Shown here one piece after another: positions 1 to 4,082 of a DNA stretch of 5,268 nucleotides. A model generated the notes under the pieces. It saw only the letters and a program-made list of their open reading frames with translations. It was not told where the DNA came from and did no database searches. Each line of letters opens with the position of its first letter. The first letter of the stretch is position 1. A program made the translations under genes and the position numbers. This DNA comes from an uncultured Collinsella sp. (GTDB lineage: Bacteria; Actinomycetota; Coriobacteriia; Coriobacteriales; Coriobacteriaceae). Location: contig CABRID010000119.1 of NCBI GenBank assembly GCA_902470895.1, positions 1-5,268 of the forward strand, written 5' to 3'.

Positions 1-45
1 ACACAAGGAGTATCGTCGGCAGCGTCAGATGTGTATAAGAGACAG
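1..45 (+). other. Illumina Nextera adapter contamination, not genomic
   Basis: Positions 13-45 are the Nextera read-1 transposase adapter: the P5-side tail TCGTCGGCAGCGTC followed by the 19-base Tn5 mosaic end, AGATGTGTATAAGAGACAG. The eight bases before it (5-12, AAGGAGTA) match the i5 index I know as S507/N507, and ACAC at 1-4 matches the end of the P5 primer. Genomic sequence therefore begins at about 46. The mosaic end here is a library artefact and should not be read as a natural Tn5 element. Confidence 0.97.
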
Positions 46-299
46 ACGATGAACATGATCTTGCCCTGACCGCGCTTGGCGACCACGCGGCCGGCGATCT
101 TCACGACGTCCTCGGTGTCCTCGCCATCGGCAAGCTCGGCGTACTTAGCCTCGATATCGGCGACGTAGTCCTCAAGCTCAGAGTGCTCGGGATAGGGGTT
201 CTGGCCCGCCTCGAACAGGGCGGCGCGCTTGGCCAGGCGGGTGGCGCGCTCGTCGTTGAGCGTCGATGCCTGATCGGCGGCGTTCTGGTTCTCTGCCAT
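46..299 (-). CDS. lysS: Lysyl-tRNA synthetase, class II, N-terminal fragment (3' end cut off by the contig edge)
   Basis: LysRS joins lysine to tRNA-Lys in the cytoplasm using ATP. About 84 residues are present, from ATG at 299 to the adapter junction at 46, of a protein usually near 500 residues. After a variable, charged N-terminus come RLAKRAALFEAGQNPYPEH (about residues 20-38), the helix with the NPYP motif that precedes the anticodon-binding OB fold. The first OB strands follow, with AGRVVAKRGQGKIMFIV, which fits the family pattern of a G-R-x-hydrophobic core, KR, and a GK-x-x-F strand. The start is supported by GAGGAG 7 bases upstream (307-312). It lies downstream of greA, a common neighbour in Gram-positive bacteria. 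The catalytic class II domain is not in the window, so the call rests on the N-terminal domain and the context. Confidence 0.88.
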
Positions 300-313
300 A
301 AGTTAGCTCCTCA

Positions 314-350
314 AACTAAAACGCTCCCCAGGATTCGGTCCCAGGGAGCG
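314..350 (-). terminator. Terminator-like hairpin in the greA-lysS gap, possibly an attenuator
   Basis: On the minus strand CGCTCCC (350-344) pairs perfectly with GGGAGCG (328-322). Two more G-C pairs can form beyond a small internal loop, and TTTTAGTTT follows. This resembles an intrinsic terminator after the greA stop. The T-tract is short and interrupted, and it runs straight into the lysS Shine-Dalgarno site. No room remains for a promoter between hairpin and start codon, so any lysS transcript must pass through it. Partial termination is therefore more likely than a full stop. Confidence 0.65.
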
Positions 351-378
351 AAAACATACCTTTACGCGGGACCGTGGT

Positions 379-849
379 CTAGCGTGCGATCTTGGCGATG
401 GTGTAGACGCGAGTCTTGCCGGAAGGCGTAACGACCTCGACGGAGTCGCCCTCGCCGTGACCAATGATGGCGTGACCGACCGGAGACTCGTTGGAAATCT
501 TGTGCTCGAGCGAGTTGGTCTCGGTGGTACCGACGAGCGTGACTTCCATGACCTCGCCGTTGGGATCAATCAGCGAAACGGTGGAACCGATGGAGACGGT
601 CAGGTCGCCCGTGGTGGCAGCAACCTGAGCGTTGGCGAGGATGGCCTGGATCTCGGCAATACGAGCGGCGTTCTGGGCCTGCTTGTCCTTAGCGGCGTCG
701 TACTCGGAGTTCTCCGAAAGGTCGCCGAACGCGCGGGCTTCCTTGATGTCCTCGACAATCTCCTTGGCGTAATCGCCCTCACGCCAAGCGAGCTCCTCGA
801 CGAGCTTCTGGCGGCCCTCAGCGGTCAGTACGATCTGGCTTGCGTCCAT
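379..849 (-). CDS. greA: Transcription elongation factor GreA
   Basis: GreA enters the secondary channel of RNA polymerase and stimulates cleavage of backtracked RNA, which restarts stalled complexes. The protein has 156 residues, close to the usual 158. Residues 1 to about 76 form the N-terminal antiparallel coiled coil. Its tip carries GDLSENSEYDAAK (42-54), the family signature, with D43 and E46 at the positions of the catalytic acidic pair (D41 and E44 in E. coli). The C-terminal FKBP-like domain contains SPVGHAIIG (122-130) and a closing GDSVEVVTPSGKTRVYTI segment. The frame stays open upstream to a TTG at 879, but ATG 849 is preferred because GGGGAG lies 8 bases upstream and the length then fits. 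It stops with TAG. It lies between tatA and lysS, with terminator-like hairpins in both short gaps. Nothing appears damaged. Confidence 0.97.
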   Translation of the reverse strand: MDASQIVLTAEGRQKLVEELAWREGDYAKEIVEDIKEARAFGDLSENSEYDAAKDKQAQNAARIAEIQAILANAQVAATTGDLTVSIGSTVSLIDPNGEVMEVTLVGTTETNSLEHKISNESPVGHAIIGHGEGDSVEVVTPSGKTRVYTIAKIAR

Positions 850-857
850 ACGGATAT

Positions 858-863
858 CTCCCC
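858..863 (-). promoter_or_regulatory. Ribosome binding site that fixes the greA start
   Basis: GGGGAG on the minus strand ends 8 bases before ATG 849. The alternative upstream TTG at 879 would begin inside the leader, gives a non-homologous extension (MFDQSWGDIR), and has no comparable site. Confidence 0.75.
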
Positions 864-890
864 AACTCTGATCAAACAATAACTGTCAAC

Positions 891-929
891 AAAACGAAAA
901 AGACCGGCTAGCCTGCGGGCAAGCCGGTC
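891..929 (-). terminator. Intrinsic terminator after tatA
   Basis: The minus strand reads GACCGGCT (929-922), a 12-base loop, and AGCCGGTC (909-902), a perfect 8-bp GC-rich stem, followed by TTTTTCGTTTT. It starts 25 bases after the tatA stop codon. This is a textbook Rho-independent terminator for the short tatA transcript. Confidence 0.9.
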
Positions 930-954
930 AGGTGCTCACCCCAAAGGGATGGGA

Positions 955-1230
955 CTACTCTGCGTCCGCGTCGCTGTCCTCTGCCTGCTTCTTCTTGGCA
1001 GCAGCGAGCTTGGCCTCGAGTTCAGCGATCTCCTTGTCCTCCTCGGACTGCTCGACCACGACCTCCTCGGCCTGCTTGGTCTCGGCCTTATCGTCGCCCT
1101 CCATACCCTCACGGATATTCTTGACGGTAGAGCCGAGGGACTTGCCGAGCTTCGGCAGGTTCTTGGGCCCGAAGATAATCAGGACAACGACGAGAATAAT
1201 GATGAGCTCAGGAGCCCTCAGTCCAAACAT
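955..1230 (-). CDS. tatA: Twin-arginine translocase subunit, TatA family
   Basis: This is a small membrane protein of the Sec-independent Tat pathway, which exports folded proteins carrying twin-arginine signal peptides. It has 91 residues. A short N-terminus leads into one membrane helix (about 8-20, ELIIILVVVLIIF). The conserved hinge F20-G21 is followed by PKNLPKLGKSLG, the amphipathic helix, and then a charged tail rich in Glu, Lys and Ala (about 42-91), as is normal for TatA. E8 in the membrane helix and the G21-P22 pair also occur in TatB proteins, so a dual or TatB-like role cannot be excluded from sequence alone. ATG 1230 is preceded by GGAGGT (1235-1240). The frame extends upstream through the tRNA gene, which rules out longer starts. 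It appears to be a single-gene unit with its own promoter and terminator. No tatC is visible. Confidence 0.93.
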   Translation of the reverse strand: MFGLRAPELIIILVVVLIIFGPKNLPKLGKSLGSTVKNIREGMEGDDKAETKQAEEVVVEQSEEDKEIAELEAKLAAAKKKQAEDSDADAE

Positions 1231-1266
1231 GTAGACCTCCACAATACAGCGTGACAAGCTCGAATG

Positions 1267-1295
1267 AGTATACCGCGGGTATCGCGGTATCACAA
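1267..1295 (-). promoter_or_regulatory. Sigma-70-type promoter of tatA
   Basis: On the minus strand the -35 TTGTGA (1295-1290, 4 of 6 consensus bases) is separated by exactly 17 bases from the -10 TATACT (1272-1267, 5 of 6). The predicted transcript start is near 1260, which gives a leader of about 30 bases containing the GGAGGT site. It lies just downstream of the tRNA terminator, as expected for an independent unit. Confidence 0.72.
1270..1290. repeat. Perfect 8-bp inverted repeat in the tatA promoter spacer (possible operator)
   Basis: ATACCGCG (1270-1277) and CGCGGTAT (1283-1290) are exact reverse complements around a 5-base centre. The repeat fills the region between the -35 and -10 hexamers and overlaps the edges of both. 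Its symmetry and placement are those of a dimeric regulator site. No regulator gene is present in the window, so the function is inference. Confidence 0.55.
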
Positions 1296-1303
1296 CACTA
1301 GCT

Positions 1304-1331
1304 AAAAAAAGGGACCGCAAGAAGCGGTCCC
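1304..1331 (-). terminator. Intrinsic terminator after tRNA-Pro
   Basis: On the minus strand GGGACCGC (1331-1324), loop TTCTT and GCGGTCCC (1318-1311) form a perfect 8-bp GC-rich stem, followed by seven Ts (1310-1304). It begins 11 bases after the encoded CCA end. This is the strongest terminator in the window. Confidence 0.93.
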
Positions 1332-1342
1332 TCCTCATGCTC

Positions 1343-1419
1343 TGGTCGGGTTGACTGGATTTGAACCAGCGACCCCTGCGTCCCGAACGCAGTGCTCTAC
1401 CAAACTGAGCCACAACCCG
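1343..1419 (-). tRNA. tRNA-Pro, anticodon CGG, CCA encoded
   Basis: The 77-base cloverleaf on the minus strand folds completely. Acceptor CGGGTTG pairs with CAACCCG. T8 and G9 are followed by the D arm GCTC/GAGC with loop AGTTTGGTA. The anticodon stem CTGCG/CGCAG holds loop TTCGGGA, giving anticodon CGG, which reads the proline codon CCG, with G37 as expected for proline tRNAs. The variable loop is GGGTC, and the T arm GCTGG/CCAGT has loop TTCAAAT. The discriminator A is followed by a genomically encoded CCA (1345-1343). It lies between ispE and a strong terminator. Confidence 0.97.
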
Positions 1420-1427
1420 TTAGCTCG

Positions 1428-1436
1428 ACTATAGTA
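1428..1436 (-). promoter_or_regulatory. Possible -10 element for tRNA-Pro
   Basis: The minus strand reads TACTATAGT here, offering TACTAT or TATAGT 8-11 bases before the mature tRNA 5' end. No good -35 lies at 16-18 bases; the best is CTAGCA at 18 bases, matching 3 of 6. The tRNA may instead be read through from ispE, since no terminator separates them. Confidence 0.35.
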
Positions 1437-1468
1437 ACAAAGATTTTCGCCGCGTGCTAGAGAAATTT

Positions 1469-2365
1469 TTATTTCTTTGGCGCGTCGATTTGAACCGTGT
1501 TGGGAATAAGCTCAGTCGCGCAGGCCCACCAGCCATTTTGCTGGGCAGCGTCGGCAAGCCTTTCGGCCGTGGCAGCGGTGTCGCAAATGGCAAACGAGCA
1601 GGCACCCGATCCGCACACATCTACAGCAACGGTTCCGTCCTGTTTACGCAGCCAGTCGAGGACCGTTTGAATCTGCGACTCCATCTGTGCGGAAATGACA
1701 CCAAGGTTGTTATGGATGAGTGCATATGCCGTCTCGGCATCACCAGCACGCAAGGCAGAAGCTATCGCGCCGGGCTTGTCCGCAGGCACCGGGGCCTCGT
1801 CAAAACGTCGATAGGCTTCAATTGTCGAAACACTTGCCTCGCGCGGCTTGACCAGCACGACGGGCGTCGCGGGCAGCGCGGGGTACTCAGTTGCCAGCAC
1901 GTCTCCCCCACCTACGTAGAACGCAGGGCTCACGTGCAAAAAGAACGGGACGTCGGCACCAATGCCTCGCGCAATATCGTCGAGCGCTGGGTCGGTGCGA
2001 TCAATGCCCCAGAGCTCCGCCAAGGCGACAATGACCGCGGCCGCATCCGTCGAGGGGCCGCCCAAGCCGGCGCACAATGGAATGCGCTTCTCAATCGTCA
2101 CGCAGATGTTTGCCTCGCGACCATAATGCTCGGCCATAGCAACCGCAGCCCGATACGCCGTATTCTTTTGCATGGGAAAATCTGATGCCGGAACCGTCTG
2201 GACGGTCAGCGCCTGCGCCGGCGTGACCGTCACGGTATCGGAAAGACCGACGGCCGCCATCAGGGAATCGACCCTGTGGTAGCCGCGGTCATCGCGCTCG
2301 GTATGAACCCCCAGGTAGAGGTTAATCTTTGCCGGCGCGGAAAGAGTCAGGGACCGATCGGTCAC
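1469..2365 (-). CDS. ispE: 4-diphosphocytidyl-2-C-methyl-D-erythritol kinase (IspE)
   Basis: IspE phosphorylates CDP-methylerythritol with ATP in the MEP (non-mevalonate) isoprenoid pathway. The protein has 298 residues, a normal length for this GHMP kinase. Motif 1 is PAKINLYLGV (11-20) with K13. The ATP-binding motif is PLCAGLGGPSTDAAA (96-110). The catalytic aspartate sits in GADVPFF (D138), and motif 3 is CGSGACSFAI (251-260). The GLGGPST core departs from the usual GLGGGSS or GLAGGSS by a proline at 104 and a threonine at 106. Other residues look intact, so I read it as a lineage variant. The start is GTG at 2365, 2 bases after the TAA of the upstream Veg-family gene. GAGGAG lies inside the end of that gene, which suggests translational coupling. 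The stop is TAA. The same neighbourhood, veg near ispE, is known in Bacillus. Confidence 0.96.
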   Translation of the reverse strand: MTDRSLTLSAPAKINLYLGVHTERDDRGYHRVDSLMAAVGLSDTVTVTPAQALTVQTVPASDFPMQKNTAYRAAVAMAEHYGREANICVTIEKRIPLCAGLGGPSTDAAAVIVALAELWGIDRTDPALDDIARGIGADVPFFLHVSPAFYVGGGDVLATEYPALPATPVVLVKPREASVSTIEAYRRFDEAPVPADKPGAIASALRAGDAETAYALIHNNLGVISAQMESQIQTVLDWLRKQDGTVAVDVCGSGACSFAICDTAATAERLADAAQQNGWWACATELIPNTVQIDAPKK

Positions 2366-2367
2366 CG

Positions 2368-2664
2368 TTAATGCTCCTCGAGCTGATTGCCGAGCGGGGT
2401 AAAGATATGCTCGCCGCTCTCGGGGTCGAACAGCTCGACCTGACCGGTGAGGACATCGATATACTGGTAGGACTGACGCGACTTGCGGCCGCGGCGCTCG
2501 TCAACCTCGACGATAAAGACGGCGGGGTGGACGCTCTTGATGGTGCCCATGCGCTCGACAACGCGGGTGCGGCCCATGTTGGCCTTAACCTTGACGCGAT
2601 CGCCCACCATATCGGTCAGCTTCTCGTGGATGTCGTCGACGTGATTGACTTCCATCTCTTCCAT
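2368..2664 (-). CDS. veg: Veg-family protein (DUF1021)
   Basis: This small conserved cytoplasmic protein has 98 residues from ATG 2664. The middle, GDRVKVKANMGRTRVVERMG followed by PAVFIVEVDE and a QSYQYIDVLTGQVELF segment, matches the Bacillus subtilis Veg pattern from memory (a KAN-x-GR motif, an SVF or AVF strand, then SY-x-Y-x-DVLT-x-x-VEL). An N-terminal helix (EKLTDMVGDR) precedes it. A roughly 20-residue C-terminal tail (DPESGEHIF onward) extends beyond the Bacillus protein. Veg has been linked to biofilm matrix gene regulation in B. subtilis, but its biochemical activity is unclear, and transfer to this organism is inference. The start is chosen by TGGAGG 8 bases upstream; a TTG at 2688 is in frame but would place that site inside the gene. 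It forms a two-gene unit with ispE. Confidence 0.88.
   Translation of the reverse strand: MEEMEVNHVDDIHEKLTDMVGDRVKVKANMGRTRVVERMGTIKSVHPAVFIVEVDERRGRKSRQSYQYIDVLTGQVELFDPESGEHIFTPLGNQLEEH
2374..2379 (-). promoter_or_regulatory. Ribosome binding site of ispE, inside the veg 3' end
   Basis: GAGGAG on the minus strand lies 8 bases before the GTG at 2365 and overlaps the last codons of the Veg-family gene. This supports the GTG start, since no ATG competes nearby, and it supports coupled translation. Confidence 0.8.
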
Positions 2665-2672
2665 GAACAGAG

Positions 2673-2678
2673 CCTCCA
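2673..2678 (-). promoter_or_regulatory. Ribosome binding site that fixes the veg start
   Basis: TGGAGG on the minus strand is followed by 8 bases and ATG 2664. It would be coding sequence if the upstream TTG 2688 were used, so it decides for the shorter 98-residue protein. Confidence 0.8.
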
Positions 2679-2691
2679 GAAGGTGCAATTC

Positions 2692-2711
2692 AAAAAGGGG
2701 ATAATACCCCT
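2692..2711 (-). promoter_or_regulatory. Short hairpin plus U-tract in the veg leader
   Basis: The minus strand reads AGGGG, TATTAT, CCCCT and then TTTT, a 5-bp stem with a 6-base loop followed by Us. It sits between the predicted transcript start and the veg ribosome binding site. The stem is too short for an efficient terminator, so a pausing or attenuation role is only a possibility. Confidence 0.35.
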
Positions 2712-2731
2712 AAGATAGACAAAACTCTAAT

Positions 2732-2761
2732 ACTATAGCACCCTGTTGTGGCCATACGCAA
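2732..2761 (-). promoter_or_regulatory. Extended -10 promoter of the veg-ispE unit
   Basis: On the minus strand the -35 TTGCGT (2761-2756, 3 of 6) lies 18 bases from the -10 TATAGT (2737-2732, 5 of 6). The -10 is preceded by TGC, forming the extended -10 motif TGnTATAnT, which offsets the weak -35. The predicted transcript start near 2725 leaves a leader of about 60 bases. Confidence 0.62.
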
Positions 2762-2819
2762 GTAGCTAAATAAGCCCGGTCCCAAATACGTACCAGACGA
2801 CAATCTCGCATGACCAGTT

Positions 2820-2847
2820 GTTACGCGGTTTGGTAAAACCGCGTAAC
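2820..2847 (-). repeat. Perfect 12-bp hairpin directly after the dtd stop, no U-tract
   Basis: GTTACGCGGTTT (2820-2831) and AAACCGCGTAAC (2836-2847) are exact reverse complements with a 4-base loop. The hairpin begins at the base immediately after the dtd TAG. On the minus strand it is followed by AACAACTGG and on the plus strand by CTAAAGG, so there is no T-run on either side and it is not a canonical intrinsic terminator. It could protect the mRNA 3' end or stop transcription by another route. Confidence 0.75.
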
Positions 2848-3294
2848 CTAAAGGTTGTCGGTGTCCAAGACGATGGTGAATGGGCCGTCGTTGACGAGAT
2901 CGACTTTCATATCGGCGCCAAAGATGCCGTGCGCCACGTGTTCGACATCTTGACGAACGAGCGTCAGGAAGTACTCGTAGAGCTCGTTGGCGACATCGGG
3001 GGCGCCGGCATCCGTAAACGATGGGCGGCGACCGTGGCGGCAGTCGGCGAACAGCGTGAACTGCGACACCACGAGCACCTCGCCGTCGACATCGGCAAGC
3101 GCCAAGTTGGTCTTGCCGTTCTCGTCCTCGTTGATACGCAGCCCGCGGAGCTTGCCCCACAGCTTGTCGGCCTCGGCACGCGTATCGCCATGGCCCACAC
3201 CCAGCAGCACCAGGTAGCCGCGTCCAATGCGGCCCACGCACTCGCCGTCGACCGTCACGCCGGCGTTGAGCACGCGCTGCACCACCGCACGCAC
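2848..3294 (-). CDS. dtd: D-aminoacyl-tRNA deacylase (DTD)
   Basis: DTD hydrolyses D-amino acids (and glycine from mischarged tRNA-Ala) off tRNA, a chirality proofreading step in the cytoplasm. The protein has 148 residues, typical of the family. MRAVVQRV opens the fold. SQFTLFAD (77-84) is the family signature, with S77 and T80 in the active-site region. NDGPFT (135-140) carries the Gly-Pro pair (G137-P138) that forms the cross-subunit Gly-cisPro motif. The start is GTG at 3294, with GAGGAG 6 bases upstream inside the end of rdgB. Only 3 bases separate the rdgB stop from this start, so the two are almost certainly co-transcribed and probably coupled. The stop TAG is followed at once by a 12-bp hairpin. 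Confidence 0.96.
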   Translation of the reverse strand: MRAVVQRVLNAGVTVDGECVGRIGRGYLVLLGVGHGDTRAEADKLWGKLRGLRINEDENGKTNLALADVDGEVLVVSQFTLFADCRHGRRPSFTDAGAPDVANELYEYFLTLVRQDVEHVAHGIFGADMKVDLVNDGPFTIVLDTDNL

Positions 3295-3297
3295 GGT

Positions 3298-3939
3298 CTA
3301 CTCCTCGCCCGTCAGCTTGGCGGACAGATGCTCGAGCGCGTGGAAACGATGGCTGATGGCGTTCTTCTCGTCAGCCGTCAGCTCGGCCATGGTCTTGCCC
3401 GGCGTGTCGACCGGCAGGAACAGCGGGTCGTAGCCAAAGCCGTGATCGCCGCGGCCCTCGTGCGCGATAACGCCCTCGCAGGCGCCCTCGCCATAGGTGA
3501 CCAAACCGTCCGTGTCGATGAGCGCGACGACGCTCATAAAGCGCGCGGTGCGATCCTCGTCGGCCACGCCATCCAGGTTAACGAGGAGTTTGGCGTTGTT
3601 GGCGGCATCGTCGCCGTGCACGCCCGCATAGCGCGCGCTATACACGCCAGGCTCGCCGTCCAGCGCGTCGACGACCAAGCCCGAATCGTCGGCAATGGCC
3701 ATAAGGCCCGTCTCCTCAACCGCGGCTTGGGCCTTGATGATGGCGTTCTCCAAAAACGTCGTGCCGTTTTCCTCGGGATCCTCAAAATCACCCAGCTGGC
3801 CGAGCGCCACAAAGCGCACCTCGGGCATGACCTTGCCCAAAATGGCCTCGATCTCGGTGAGCTTATGGGCGTTGCCCGTTGCCACGACGATGGTCGCCGC
3901 CGGGTCGAGGGTGTCGATGTCAATCTTCTCAAGTGCCAT
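3298..3939 (-). CDS. rdgB: RdgB/HAM1 family XTP/dITP pyrophosphatase
   Basis: RdgB hydrolyses non-canonical purine nucleoside triphosphates (XTP, ITP, dITP) to monophosphate and pyrophosphate, keeping them out of DNA and RNA. The protein has 213 residues, slightly longer than the usual ~200 because of about 15 extra N-terminal residues (MALEKIDIDTLDPAA). Motifs in order are ATGNAHKLTEI (20-30), the substrate-binding TGN-x-x-K; ADDSGL (83-88) with the catalytic acidic pair; PGVYSARYAG (97-106); GFGYDPLF (167-174); and KNAISHR (182-188). All are intact. ATG 3939 has an excellent AAGGAGG site 6 bases upstream (3946-3952). It lies downstream of murI and rph, a grouping common in Gram-positive genomes, and directly upstream of dtd. 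Confidence 0.97.
   Translation of the reverse strand: MALEKIDIDTLDPAATIVVATGNAHKLTEIEAILGKVMPEVRFVALGQLGDFEDPEENGTTFLENAIIKAQAAVEETGLMAIADDSGLVVDALDGEPGVYSARYAGVHGDDAANNAKLLVNLDGVADEDRTARFMSVVALIDTDGLVTYGEGACEGVIAHEGRGDHGFGYDPLFLPVDTPGKTMAELTADEKNAISHRFHALEHLSAKLTGEE
3301..3306 (-). promoter_or_regulatory. Ribosome binding site of dtd, overlapping the rdgB 3' end
   Basis: GAGGAG on the minus strand encodes the last two glutamates of RdgB. It is followed by TAG, ACC and the GTG start of dtd, a spacing of 6 bases. This supports the non-ATG start and tight coupling. Confidence 0.8.
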
Positions 3940-4053
3940 AACTGGCCTCCTTGTCTCTATAGCAAGCCGCGTGAGGGGCGTTTGGGCACTTGACCCCTCC
4001 CCTCTCAGGCGATCGGACCTTTCAACGCAGCATTTCAGCAGATAAAACCTACC

Positions 4054-4082
4054 AAAATAAACCTGTCCCTTTTTGGCAGGTT
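4054..4082 (-). terminator. Imperfect terminator whose stem includes the rph stop codon
   Basis: On the minus strand AACCTG (4082-4077) pairs with CAGGTT (4065-4060). Two inner C-G pairs can form around a loop of As, with one or two unpaired bases, and the T-rich TTATTTT follows (4060-4054). The first two bases of the stem belong to the TAA stop of rph. The imperfect stem suggests partial termination before rdgB. Confidence 0.55.

Noticed and set aside
27..45. Tn5 mosaic end as evidence of a transposon insertion
   Set aside because: It is attached to the Nextera tail and index and occurs only at the contig ends, so it comes from library preparation.
300..378. T-box riboswitch controlling lysS
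   Set aside because: The 79-base gap is too short, and no specifier stem or T-box consensus is visible.
955..1413. A longer tatA reading frame starting at 1413
   Set aside because: The upstream part runs through the tRNA gene, its terminator and the tatA promoter. The good ribosome binding site and family length support ATG 1230.
1461..1476. Inverted repeat AGAAAT/ATTTCT over the ispE stop as a terminator
   Set aside because: The stem is six AT-rich pairs, far too weak, and no T-run follows on the minus strand.
1454..2185. A 243-residue plus-strand open frame opposite ispE
   Set aside because: It is the shadow of ispE, with arginine-rich, low-quality composition and no ribosome binding site.
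3956..3964. Extended -10 promoter for rdgB
   Set aside because: The motif is good, but the -35 region is poor (about 2 of 6) and the predicted start would fall within the AAGGAGG site, leaving almost no leader.
2818..3993. A 391-residue plus-strand open frame opposite dtd and rdgB
   Set aside because: It is antisense to two intact, motif-complete genes. It starts inside the dtd hairpin, lacks a ribosome binding site and resembles no family I know. Long antisense frames are common in GC-rich DNA.
3968..4016. GC-rich stretch in the rph-rdgB gap as a structured RNA
   Set aside because: Only short, competing G-run and C-run pairings are possible, and I found no convincing stem.
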